From positions 1 through 51,561 of the forward strand of contig QZJY01000071.1 of assembly GCA_003597995.1 (NCBI GenBank): a stretch of 51,561 bases of DNA. Reading direction: 5' to 3'. Positions 1-5,996 of this stretch are shown piece by piece (within the stretch, counting starts at the first letter, position 1; every line of letters starts with the position of its first letter). The position numbers and the translations under genes were made by a program. The notes beneath the pieces are model-generated. The model was not told the origin of the DNA. It ran no database searches and saw only the letters and a program-made list of their open reading frames with translations. The DNA is from Dehalococcoidia bacterium (GTDB lineage: Bacteria; Chloroflexota; Dehalococcoidia; Dehalococcoidales; UBA1222).

Positions 1-64
1 TAGTGATTAGCGCATGCCCTCCACCTATGGCATACCGCACAAGATACAACTCCTTCCTCATCAT
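1..64 (-). CDS. N-terminal part of a gene that crosses the window junction
   Basis: The minus strand shows AAGGAGG (78-72), a 7-base spacer and two adjacent ATG codons at 64 and 61. From 64 the frame stays open to position 1. If the window is joined end to start, it continues in the same frame, with the split codon giving Ile, into 51561-51242 and gives 127 residues. The N-terminus is Met-Met-Arg-Lys-Glu-Leu-Tyr. I do not recognise the family; see the entry at 51242-51561. Transcription comes from the hairpin-separated small-gene cluster to its right. Confidence 0.75.
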   Translation of the reverse strand, partial: MMRKELYLVRYAIGGGHALIT

Positions 65-90
65 ATGTCGCCCTCCTTGTTGATTGCTTG

Positions 91-110
91 CCGCCAACCA
101 TGGCGGTTGG
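91..110. repeat. Short hairpin A of the left-end hairpin family
   Basis: CCAACC (94-99) pairs with GGTTGG (105-110) around ATGGC; CCGCCA/TGGCGG is an alternative pairing. It lies between the stop of the 116-532 gene and the leader of the next gene. The sequence TTGCTTGCCGCCAACC is shared with hairpins at 635, 1017, 1420 and 1685. No U-run follows, so a simple intrinsic terminator is not obvious. Confidence 0.6.
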
Positions 111-115
111 ATTGT

Positions 116-532
116 CTAGCGTGCGGCTTCCTTGAGCGCCGCGATCACACCATAGTACGGCTCCATGATCACCATGTGGTCGCAACCGGCTAGCTCCTCA
201 TCACTGGCGGCAACATACACGGACCGGCTTGTCACTAGCATACAATCGCCGCCATGCCCCGGATCGGCAACCCGCTCCTCAGAGTGAAGGCGCCTAATAG
301 CTACAATATGGTCAAGGTGTACGGTTGCCTTGCGCTTCTCGGTTGCTACCAAAACTTCCGTCACTTCCATAAACTTCCCGAACACGGTTGGCCGGACCAT
401 GGTCTCGGTTTCCGCCGCCGCCTGTCCCTGAGCATAGCCTAGGTCGTAGGCCACATGTTGCCCGATTGCATGGCGCTCGCCGCGATAGCCATCCATAAAC
501 CCGAATTCCTTAGCCCTTGATGCATCCGACAC
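116..532 (-). CDS. Small hypothetical protein, 138 aa, GTG start
   Basis: I do not recognise the family. The frame is open back to an ATG at 595, but that extension would translate the 42-nt leader also found untranslated before the 1315 gene. I therefore place the start at GTG 532, preceded by GGGGGGAT at the same distance as in the sister gene. The N-terminal third has GY-like spacing (FMDGYRGE, then YDLGYAQGQ), a pattern also seen in the 669-986 protein. The C-terminal half looks like a compact alpha/beta domain with MVIMEPYYG near the end. It belongs to the small-gene array at the left end. Confidence 0.75.
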   Translation of the reverse strand: MSDASRAKEFGFMDGYRGERHAIGQHVAYDLGYAQGQAAAETETMVRPTVFGKFMEVTEVLVATEKRKATVHLDHIVAIRRLHSEERVADPGHGGDCMLVTSRSVYVAASDEELAGCDHMVIMEPYYGVIAALKEAAR

Positions 533-547
533 TAGCCTATCCCCCCT

Positions 548-589
548 TGTTTTAAGATGTCTTACCTGAGGACCTTTTCTGTCATCCCC
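548..589 (-). promoter_or_regulatory. Conserved 42-nt leader, copy 1
   Basis: This 42-nt block is repeated at 1330-1371 with a single difference (41/42 identical). In both places it sits between a long perfect hairpin and the Shine-Dalgarno/start of a small gene (532 and 1315). The core reads CTTACCTGAGGACC on the plus strand. Its placement in the 5' untranslated region suggests a promoter or an RNA regulatory element. No -35/-10 pair is obvious. Confidence 0.6.
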
Positions 590-590
590 T

Positions 591-637
591 GGCAAGCAAC
601 AAGCCGGCTACCCTTAACAGCCGGCTTGTTGCTTGCC
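591..637. repeat. Long hairpin, 19-bp perfect arms, 9-nt loop
   Basis: Arms at 591-609 and 619-637 are perfectly complementary (GGCAAGCAACAAGCCGGCT and its complement). The sister hairpin at 1372-1422 differs inside the stem at one position on both arms (C-G here, T-A there), which is a compensatory change and supports a structured element. It lies downstream of the 669-986 gene and directly before the conserved leader. Confidence 0.8.
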
Positions 638-659
638 GCCAACCGGTATGGTTGGCGGC
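635..659. repeat. GCCGCCAACC hairpin B
   Basis: GCCGCCAACC (635-644) and GGTTGGCGGC (650-659) form a perfect 10-bp stem with a GGTAT loop. It follows the stop codon of the 669-986 gene on the minus strand and partly overlaps the 591-637 hairpin, so the two stems are mutually exclusive at their boundary. It may be a terminator or an mRNA processing/stability element. Confidence 0.7.
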
Positions 660-668
660 GGATTGTGA

Positions 669-986
669 CTAGCGCTTCGGGAAGTAGTTAGCTAGGCAAT
701 CCTTGCCCCGCCAATAGGCGTCAAAGACCGTGCTAAAGGGTTTACCCTTGTCTACCCCATTGGAGCTTGCCTTGCCGCGATTGTAGCCGGCTTGGTAATC
801 CGGGCAATTGCCAACATTGCCAACCGTTTCCGGCCGGTATCCATTGCGGCCATCAACGACACCCATGGTGTACGGCTCGAACCTGATGGCGGTCGTGTCC
901 TTGGTATGTTGCGGCAATCCATTGTTGCCTTCTAGCTCGGCGGCTCGCCTATGCGCATAGCCGCAAATAGGGCAATCGTACGGCAT
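669..986 (-). CDS. Small zinc-finger-like hypothetical protein, 105 aa
   Basis: ATG at 986 is preceded by GAGGAG at a good distance. The N-terminus carries CPICGYAH, a C-x2-C-x3-H half site. The rest has repeated aromatic-Gly spacing (YTMGVVDGRNGY, YQAGYNRGK, YWRGKD), which loosely resembles ribosome-modulation-factor-like and phage 'GYxxG' small proteins; I do not claim homology. It sits between hairpins B and C. Its leader carries GGCAAGCAATCAA, shared with the leaders of the 64 and 1614 genes. Confidence 0.75.
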   Translation of the reverse strand: MPYDCPICGYAHRRAAELEGNNGLPQHTKDTTAIRFEPYTMGVVDGRNGYRPETVGNVGNCPDYQAGYNRGKASSNGVDKGKPFSTVFDAYWRGKDCLANYFPKR

Positions 987-1016
987 GTTACGCTCCTCTT
1001 CTTGTTTTGATTGCTT

Positions 1017-1041
1017 GCCGCCAACCGGTATGGTTGGCGGC
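1017..1041. repeat. GCCGCCAACC hairpin C
   Basis: GCCGCCAACC (1017-1026) and GGTTGGCGGC (1032-1041) pair perfectly around GGTAT, identical in stem and loop to hairpin B. It lies just downstream of the stop of the 1049-1315 gene and before the ribosome binding site of the 986 gene. Confidence 0.7.
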
Positions 1042-1048
1042 GCCGATT

Positions 1049-1315
1049 CTAGCTAGCCATCCATCGGACTAACGGTTGCAATTGTGCCACTAGGGCCTCA
1101 TAGCGCGCGGTGATCTCGGAAAGCGTGTCATCTTGCGGGTTAGCCATGTTACGTGCCACGTACTCCCGCATGGCTAGGCCATCAATCAAGCCGGCTAGGT
1201 ATGCCTCCTGCGCGCCCTTTGGTTGCTCGCTAATCGGGTTGCCATCGGTATCCATGGCATCATCTACAAATGCGGCCATGGTAGCTAGTGCACCCTCTTT
1301 GCTTAGGATATCCAT
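1049..1315 (-). CDS. Small hypothetical protein, 88 aa
   Basis: ATG at 1315 follows a GGGGGGAT Shine-Dalgarno and the second copy of the 42-nt leader. The protein is mostly helical and acidic, with AYLAGLIDGLAMREYVARNM in the middle. No recognised domain. It belongs to the left-end array of small, separately led genes. Confidence 0.75.
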   Translation of the reverse strand: MDILSKEGALATMAAFVDDAMDTDGNPISEQPKGAQEAYLAGLIDGLAMREYVARNMANPQDDTLSEITARYEALVAQLQPLVRWMAS

Positions 1316-1329
1316 AGTTGTATCCCCCC

Positions 1330-1371
1330 TGTTTTAAGATGTCTTACCTGAGGACCTTTTCTATCATCCCC
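1330..1371 (-). promoter_or_regulatory. Conserved 42-nt leader, copy 2
   Basis: Second copy of the element at 548-589, 41 of 42 bases identical, again placed between a long hairpin and the Shine-Dalgarno of a small gene (start 1315). Conservation of untranslated sequence, while the two proteins downstream are unrelated, argues for a regulatory role at DNA or RNA level. Confidence 0.6.
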
Positions 1372-1422
1372 GGCAAGCAATAAGCCGGCTATTGTCAAGG
1401 ATTAGCCGGCTTATTGCTTGCC
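1372..1422. repeat. Long hairpin, 20-bp perfect arms, 11-nt loop
   Basis: Arms 1372-1391 and 1403-1422 are perfectly complementary (GGCAAGCAATAAGCCGGCTA and complement). It is homologous to the 591-637 hairpin with a paired substitution in the stem. On the minus strand the loop contains TTGACA. It separates the 1456-1614 gene from the leader of the 1315 gene. Confidence 0.8.
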
Positions 1423-1444
1423 GCCAACCATGGCGGTTGGCGGC
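1420..1444. repeat. GCCGCCAACC hairpin D
   Basis: GCCGCCAACC (1420-1429) and GGTTGGCGGC (1435-1444) form a perfect 10-bp stem with loop ATGGC, just after the stop of the 1456-1614 gene on the minus strand. Confidence 0.7.
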
Positions 1445-1455
1445 CAACTAGCCAT

Positions 1456-1614
1456 CTAATCCTTGCTAGGCGGGTAAGTAACAATACCGCAAACGCGGCA
1501 CCGTGTAGGGATAATGCTTTCGATCTCCCGAACATCTTCACCCCGCTCGATTGCTAGCGCGGCATGATAGGCGCAAAGCATAGCACCGTCTTGCTCCCGT
1601 ACGTAGGCCTGCAT
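1456..1614 (-). CDS. Tiny zinc-binding protein, 52 aa
   Basis: Translation from ATG 1614 gives 52 residues ending at TAG 1456. AGGAGG lies 6 bases upstream. The protein carries CAYH near residue 14 and CRVC near residue 39, a C-x2-H/C-x2-C arrangement that could bind one zinc ion. It is the first gene of the left-end minus-strand array, next to the non-coding region. No family recognised. Confidence 0.7.
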   Translation of the reverse strand: MQAYVREQDGAMLCAYHAALAIERGEDVREIESIIPTRCRVCGIVTYPPSKD

Positions 1615-1647
1615 GTTACACCCTCCTTATTGATTGCTTGCCTTAAA

Positions 1648-1688
1648 GCAAGGATAACCGGGCAATCAACTTGCCCGGTTATCCTTGC
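1648..1688. repeat. Long hairpin, 18-bp perfect arms, 5-nt loop
   Basis: Arms 1648-1665 and 1671-1688 (GCAAGGATAACCGGGCAA and complement) pair perfectly around TCAAC. It stands upstream of the 1614 gene, in the position that the 20- and 19-bp hairpins occupy before the other small genes. Confidence 0.75.
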
Positions 1689-1713
1689 CGCCAACCATAG
1701 CCGTTGGCGGCAA
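1685..1713. repeat. TTGCCGCCAAC hairpin E
   Basis: TTGCCGCCAAC (1685-1695) and GTTGGCGGCAA (1703-1713) form an 11-bp stem with loop CATAGCC. It is the outermost member of the left-end hairpin family and has no gene upstream of it. Confidence 0.7.
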
Positions 1714-1825
1714 TAGGTGATCCACCCCGCCTAGCTACCCTATTAACTTGTGCCCGGCTTGCCAACCGGTTGCCTTTTGGCCTACCAATTGCAAAGCAAT
1801 CCCCTTTACTTGTTTGGCCGGTTTA

Positions 1826-1866
1826 CACTACACTTGTCACGCTACACTTACTACACTACGCTTATC
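1826..1866 (+). repeat. Iteron-like repeats, 14-bp period
   Basis: CACTACACTTGTC (1826), CGCTACACTTAC (1840) and CACTACGCTTATC (1854) start exactly 14 bp apart. A degenerate copy may follow at 1868. Further separate copies are CACTACGCCTACC (1902) and CACTACGCTTGTC (2320). Directly repeated 12-13-mers at regular spacing in non-coding DNA are typical of Rep/partition protein binding arrays. No known cognate protein is recognised. Confidence 0.6.
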
Positions 1867-1969
1867 GCTTTACACCTAGCCCACACGTGCATGCCCGGCG
1901 ACACTACGCCTACCGTGTGATTTAATGGGGTGCAACCGGGCACACCGTGTATCCCTACTATGTCTATCT

Positions 1970-2001
1970 TGCAAGGCGCCGCAAGGTTACAACGCCTTGC
2001 A
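1970..2001. repeat. Inverted repeat TGCAAGGCG / CGCCTTGCA
   Basis: Two perfect 9-bp arms (1970-1978 and 1993-2001) separated by 14 bp, inside the non-coding region. Possible protein binding site or stem-loop. Confidence 0.5.
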
Positions 2002-2027
2002 CGGGTGTTACCCCCCCTTTTGGCCGC

Positions 2028-2049
2028 GCTAGGCGGTTGCCCGCCTAGC
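2028..2049. repeat. Hairpin GCTAGGCGG-TTGC-CCGCCTAGC
   Basis: A perfect 9-bp stem with a 4-nt loop, preceded by a C-run and TTTT. On the minus strand it is followed by AAAAGG, not a U-run, so it is not a clear terminator. Confidence 0.5.
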
Positions 2050-2618
2050 CGTTAGGACACGTATCGTACGTATCAAAGCCGCGTTAACTTACGTAGTGAT
2101 AGACATAACAAGCCGCTAGCTTGCCATACCGCGGTGGGCTTTACAAGCCCTTTGCCCGATTTTATCGTTATCCCCTACTAGGTGCCACCTACCGGTATCT
2201 TGCACCTACCGGCTAAGTTGTAAATGTGCCACCGCATGCGGTTGCATGCTTTGCGGCCTTTGTGGCAACCGCCACGGTACCGCGCTAGCGTTGGCGCCTT
2301 GCGGCGCGCCAACCGGTTGCACTACGCTTGTCAACTTAAGGTGCTACGTGTATCTTAGCGGCGCTTTATTAGATTAGTATAAGATTGCCCTAAACAACGC
2401 CTAAACGAATCAAACCGCGTTTGAATCGCGGTTGGCGCGCATGATAAGGACAATGCCGCAATCGCGGCGCCGCAACCGGATTCAAACGTCGTTTGGTGAA
2501 TCCCACGGCCGTTGATTTCTTTAGTCAACAACATAATTAAGTGCAATGGTCAACTATCGCGCAAACGACAACATGCGCCGCGCATGATTGCCATGGGTGT
2601 GGCGGCGCCGCGCGCGCG

Positions 2619-2645
2619 TTCGAAATTTTCGAAATTTTCGAATTC
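2619..2645 (+). repeat. Tandem TTCGAAATT 9-mers
   Basis: Two exact copies of TTCGAAATT (2619 and 2628) and a variant TTCGAATTC (2637) stand head to tail. Each contains the palindrome TTCGAA. It is an AT-rich island in GC-rich surroundings, about 25 bp before the TATAAT/palindrome element. Possible regulator site or DNA-unwinding element. Confidence 0.55.
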
Positions 2646-2668
2646 GTCGATGGCTAGGCATGCACGGG

Positions 2669-2696
2669 TATAATCCAGATTATGCCTATAATCTGG
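2669..2696 (+). promoter_or_regulatory. Two TATAAT boxes overlapped by a 9-bp inverted repeat
   Basis: TATAAT occurs at 2669-2674 and 2687-2692. CCAGATTAT (2675-2683) and ATAATCTGG (2688-2696) form a perfect inverted repeat with a 4-bp centre that covers the second box. This looks like a repressor operator over the promoter of the lysis cassette starting at 2819. No convincing -35 hexamer is seen. Confidence 0.5.
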
Positions 2697-2818
2697 CGAG
2701 GCGGGGCGGGGGCCGGGATTGTGGCCGCGAAAACGTCCCCCCAATCCGGAACTACCGGCTAGACAACGGTGCACCCGGTTAGTACAATGGGTGGGAGATT
2801 TCACTCGGAGGGGAGGTA

Positions 2819-3355
2819 ATGCAGTTTGATGTAGTCAAGGAATGGGGGGCATTTGTCGCGGTGTCCCTCGCCGTCCTCGGTGCCGTGTATAGCCACGGCC
2901 GGTTCCTTGCCGGTTTATCCTCCGGCGTCTCCCACCTCGGCCAATCGGTAGCGGTGCTCCAGACAGAGCGGGTCGCGACGGCGCTCAAGCAGGCGGAGCT
3001 TGATCAGCGGTTGTCGCGGGTTGAGACTAAGCTCGAGGTCGTGTGGGCCTCATATCTTGATGAGATCGGCCGGCGTGATGAATCGGTGTCGGCTCCCCTT
3101 CGACTCAATCCCCAAGGTGTCGCCATTGCCCGCTATCTCAAGGACCTCGTCAAGGACGTGCCTTTTAGCCCTGACCGCCCGGTGTCTGATCTTGTGCTCT
3201 TTGAGATACCGGATCGCGTTGGTATCACTCAACTCAGAAAGGCGAGTCAAGACCTTGGGGTGCCGTTGGGGGACGTGCTATCGGTATGCAATGTGATCGC
3301 GGAGTATGGCGTGAGCGCTTGGGAGCGCATCACGCGGGAGGAGCGGGTATCGTGA
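2819..3355 (+). CDS. Membrane-anchored coiled-coil protein in lysis cassette, 178 aa
   Basis: ATG 2819 follows GAGGGGAGGT. Residues about 8-32 are hydrophobic (FVAVSLAVLGAVYSHGRFLAGL), one membrane segment. Residues about 45-80 form a heptad-like amphipathic helix (LDQRLSRVETKLEVVW), and the rest is a soluble alpha/beta domain. It is the first gene before the transglycosylase and the holin-like gene, so a role in lysis (XhlA- or spanin-like) is plausible, but the C-terminal domain is larger than usual for those families. Its stop TGA overlaps the GTG start of the next gene. Confidence 0.8.
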   Translation: MQFDVVKEWGAFVAVSLAVLGAVYSHGRFLAGLSSGVSHLGQSVAVLQTERVATALKQAELDQRLSRVETKLEVVWASYLDEIGRRDESVSAPLRLNPQGVAIARYLKDLVKDVPFSPDRPVSDLVLFEIPDRVGITQLRKASQDLGVPLGDVLSVCNVIAEYGVSAWERITREERVS

Positions 3356-4017
3356 GTGACAAGGTATTACGCTGGGGGAGCTTGATCGTGCGGCACGCGC
3401 GGCCACACTTACTATCCCCGGCGTTGGTAGCAGGCCTCATCGAGGTCGAGAGTGGTGGTGATCCGTTGGCGGTGTCGCACCTAGGAGCGGTTGGCCTAAT
3501 GCAGATTCTCTCCGCTGATGTAATGGAGGGCCGACCGACCAAAGAGGTCTTGAAGGACCCCGACTTCAACATCAAGTACGGCTGCGATCTCCTTGCGGCG
3601 TTGCGCGCCCGTTGGGATACGCAGGCCGGGATGCTCGCGGCCTACTTTGGCGCCATTGATGGCAACGGCCGGCCTAATGACTCAAGCGATGGCTCCGGCG
3701 TGGACGGCTGGGGTTACGTTATGCTCGTGGAGCAGGCCGCGATGCGCTACTACGGCCTGAACAGCCGGGTCGATAGTGATTATGCGCAATATGCGCCGCA
3801 CACCCACACTTGGCGGGAGGCCGCGGAGAACCTGAAAGGCATTGCCACGGATGCCCTTGAGGCCGGCCGGCGATTGCGCGACCGTAGCCGTATGGCCCTC
3901 GACAACTGGCCGGCGCTCAAAGATCACATGGAGCGGCTGTACTCTGAGATCGTTGACGCCGGGCGGAGCGGCGCCAACCTCGCTAAGCAGAACGTGGATG
4001 ACTGGGGTGCCCGCTAG
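3352..4017 (+). CDS. Lytic transglycosylase (SLT domain), 221 aa
   Basis: The start is GTG 3352, overlapping the upstream stop as GTGA and preceded by GGGAGGAG. The SLT fold is shown by LIEVESGGDPLA (catalytic Glu expected at residue 33) and by AVGLMQI about 15 residues later. SLT enzymes cleave the MurNAc-GlcNAc bond of peptidoglycan with 1,6-anhydro formation. The C-terminal part is helical (residues 160-221) and unassigned. No signal peptide is evident, so it would need a holin; a holin-like gene follows at 4055. It is probably the endolysin of this virus. Confidence 0.88.
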   Translation: MSDKVLRWGSLIVRHARPHLLSPALVAGLIEVESGGDPLAVSHLGAVGLMQILSADVMEGRPTKEVLKDPDFNIKYGCDLLAALRARWDTQAGMLAAYFGAIDGNGRPNDSSDGSGVDGWGYVMLVEQAAMRYYGLNSRVDSDYAQYAPHTHTWREAAENLKGIATDALEAGRRLRDRSRMALDNWPALKDHMERLYSEIVDAGRSGANLAKQNVDDWGAR

Positions 4018-4054
4018 GCGCTAGCCTAGATAATCCACAAAAGGAGGAAACGAA

Positions 4055-4330
4055 GTGGAACCGGAGACTATCGCCCTCGTATTGCTCGGGTTGCTATCGC
4101 CCTTGCTCATGGCGGTGTTCAAGGCGTTCGTCTGGAACGTGAGCGACCGCCCGGCGCAGATCGTGACGGTGATCTTGTGCTATGCTATCGCCGGCTTTGC
4201 CGTGTGGTGGCAGGGCGGGATAAACTCTATTGATGAGCTTGTGCTTGCCGGTGGCCCGGTATCGGCCCTTGCCCTTGTTCTTCATCGCCAACTAAAGCAG
4301 TACTTCACAAGCGATCTGGACACGGGCTAA
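4055..4330 (+). CDS. Holin-like small membrane protein, 91 aa
   Basis: GTG 4055 is preceded by AAAGGAGG. There are two to three hydrophobic segments (about residues 5-26, 34-52 and 62-76), separated by short charged loops, and a polar C-terminus. Small size, membrane segments and position directly after the transglycosylase fit a holin that releases the enzyme to the periplasm or wall. No sequence family is recognised. Confidence 0.75.
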   Translation: MEPETIALVLLGLLSPLLMAVFKAFVWNVSDRPAQIVTVILCYAIAGFAVWWQGGINSIDELVLAGGPVSALALVLHRQLKQYFTSDLDTG

Positions 4331-4367
4331 AGTCTCGGCACGCAGCACGCAGCACGCGGAAATACAA

Positions 4368-4391
4368 AACCCCGGCCAACCGGCCGGGGTT
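4368..4391. terminator. Bidirectional intrinsic terminator
   Basis: AACCCCGGCC (4368-4377) and GGCCGGGGTT (4382-4391) form a 10-bp GC-rich stem with loop AACC between the convergent lysis and late operons. The minus-strand transcript continues into TTGTATTT, a fair U-rich tail. The plus-strand tail is weaker (CATTGTTTG). Confidence 0.8.
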
Positions 4392-4404
4392 CATTGTTTG
4401 GCTA

Positions 4405-5985
4405 TCATGGTAGCGGGCACTCTATCCCCTCAACGACAACTCCGGAATCCACGTACGCAACGCCATCGCTGTTTCTTACCCGCACAACGCAGTTTACCCA
4501 CGCCGCTGCCGCATTTATCTTATGTCGCACGATTAGAAACTCATAGGCGCCCGATCCGCTGTGGTAAGGACTAGAACTCCCGCCGATATCATCACTTATC
4601 CGCACTTGCACTTGATTTGCAGCGCTCGCCTTCACCCATATTCCGAAACACGCCCATCGGCCCGCTATCAAAAGAAGGTCGGCAACCGTCTGATAGAAGT
4701 CGGTGTCCGCGCCGGCACGTGTTACGGCTGCACAGAAACTGCCTCTCCTGCGCTCTGCTGCATTTTGTGCGACACTTGCCCCCGCGCCTACTTGCAGCCA
4801 ATTATCGGGCGGCACGGCGCCCCCACCTGACCACGTCTCCATATTCCAGTTAAGCAACAAATTAGATAAGGAGACCCCCGTAGGCCAAACAGGAGCGGCG
4901 CCAAGGACAAGGCCGCCGGTCGCCATTTCTATCCGGTTGCCGCCGCCGGATAGATCGTTGACAAGCGTGGTGCTATTGTGCTGATGTAAGCCAAGAATCA
5001 GATTGCCGAACGTGTTGGGCTCAAACTGAATCGCGGTCGTAATGTTCTCGACGGTGAGGCCAATGACTTGATTCTCTCGGGCGGAGTAATGCCATGACCT
5101 TGTTCCATCATCGAAGTGAACACCAATAGTCCCGGCAGTCTTTGCGGGGTCGTTAATAGTCGTGCGCACTAAGGTATTTGCGAAACCCTTTTCTAGATGT
5201 ATGCCTTTGCTGCCAACCAGCCCGGCTAGGTTAATGCGTAAGTCCTCGATTAACGACTCATCGGCACTAGCATTATTGTCCCCGTCGTTGCCGGTTAACA
5301 TTAGATTCGTGAGGTTATTAGATAGGTAAATCTTGCGCAGATGATTCTGTATTGCCGCAACATTCACACCGCCGCCACTTATCCGTAACCCGGTACCGGC
5401 GGTGAATCCCGATATAGACACGTTTTCAATCATACACGCGCTCGGAGACGAGACATTAAGACCTATACCGTTAACAGCACCCGCTCCCGCTCTAATTGCC
5501 ACGTTTATCAGGCCGGCTCCTGATCCCACTCCTAAAGTACCGTCCCCGATCTCTACACAAGCATCTCCTGCGACATTAGAGATGAGCTGCGTTCCGTTCT
5601 CTCCGTAGCTATTACCTACCCCAATCAAGAACACGCCGGTCGGGATTACGAGCTTGCTGTTTACATCGCTAGCAATGGGACCAAGTAAAACGCCGGTAGT
5701 GACACCTAATGCACCGGCAGCATCAAGGGCATCTTGAATCGAGTCGAATAGGTCAGAGTGGAAGAGCCATTGCAGTCTAACAAGACTTGTGCCGTTGAAT
5801 CCTATGATATCCCCCTGAACTGCGCCGTCGACTGAGAATATCAACTTCCACGTCGTGCCATCATCCCAATAGATGCCCGGTGCCACATCGGTAACACGCA
5901 CTATCCGGCCGGCTTTACCTGCCGGCGGCAAGAAGGCCAGCTGAAAGCTAGGCAACGGCTCAAGGACACGCATCAAGTTGCTCAT
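4405..5985 (-). CDS. Beta-helix receptor-binding spike with C-terminal carbohydrate-binding-like domain, 526 aa
   Basis: The N-terminal peptide MSNLMRVLEPLPSF is shared with the neighbouring spike at 5997-7664, suggesting a common attachment domain on the particle (residues 1 to about 60). Residues about 75-370 are rich in N/G/V turns of pectate-lyase-like right-handed beta-helix type. Residues about 375-526 (NWNMETWSGG at their start) resemble CBM4/9-like jelly rolls that bind glycans. It is the last gene of the long late operon, just before the terminator. It most likely binds or cleaves the host surface polysaccharide; no catalytic residues can be assigned. Confidence 0.8.
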   Translation of the reverse strand: MSNLMRVLEPLPSFQLAFLPPAGKAGRIVRVTDVAPGIYWDDGTTWKLIFSVDGAVQGDIIGFNGTSLVRLQWLFHSDLFDSIQDALDAAGALGVTTGVLLGPIASDVNSKLVIPTGVFLIGVGNSYGENGTQLISNVAGDACVEIGDGTLGVGSGAGLINVAIRAGAGAVNGIGLNVSSPSACMIENVSISGFTAGTGLRISGGGVNVAAIQNHLRKIYLSNNLTNLMLTGNDGDNNASADESLIEDLRINLAGLVGSKGIHLEKGFANTLVRTTINDPAKTAGTIGVHFDDGTRSWHYSARENQVIGLTVENITTAIQFEPNTFGNLILGLHQHNSTTLVNDLSGGGNRIEMATGGLVLGAAPVWPTGVSLSNLLLNWNMETWSGGGAVPPDNWLQVGAGASVAQNAAERRRGSFCAAVTRAGADTDFYQTVADLLLIAGRWACFGIWVKASAANQVQVRISDDIGGSSSPYHSGSGAYEFLIVRHKINAAAAWVNCVVRVRNSDGVAYVDSGVVVEGIECPLP

Positions 5986-5993
5986 GACTCACC
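5951..5993 (-). repeat. Spike-start direct repeat, copy 1 (43 bp)
   Basis: This block covers the Shine-Dalgarno region and first codons of the 4405-5985 spike. It matches 7630-7672 at 38 of 43 positions; 22 bp on one side and 13 bp on the other are identical. The few differences are mainly synonymous codon changes (SNL) plus Met/Val. Confidence 0.8.
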
Positions 5994-5996
5994 TCG

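Larger units (their letters stand above)
1714..2818. other. 1.1-kb non-coding region, candidate origin and control region
   Basis: I find no convincing gene here. The region separates the leftward small genes from the rightward lysis cassette. It holds 14-bp-spaced repeats (1826-1866 and further copies at 1902 and 2320), an IR at 1970-2001, a hairpin at 2028-2049, nested inverted repeats at 2413-2489, a tandem TTCGAAATT array (2619-2645) and a palindrome over TATAAT (2669-2696). Concentrated repeats and palindromes in the largest non-coding stretch of a circular replicon fit a replication origin or partition/control site; that role is inference. Confidence 0.6.

Noticed and set aside
533-595. 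Longer start (ATG 595) for the gene at 116-532
   Set aside because: It would translate the 42-nt leader that is untranslated before the sister gene; GTG 532 has a better site.
91-1713. CRISPR array or integron attC sites
   Set aside because: The hairpins recur at gene borders, not with 30-40 bp unique spacers, and lack the R'/L' simple-site layout of attC; no Cas or integron integrase is nearby.
2355-2546. Minus-strand open frame of 63 codons in the non-coding region
   Set aside because: No Shine-Dalgarno before its ATG, composition unlike neighbours, and it overlaps inverted repeats that explain the sequence better.
2550-2804. Open frames of 64 and 84 codons on both strands before the lysis cassette
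   Set aside because: They run through the TTCGAAATT array and the promoter palindrome, lack ribosome sites and encode low-complexity sequence.
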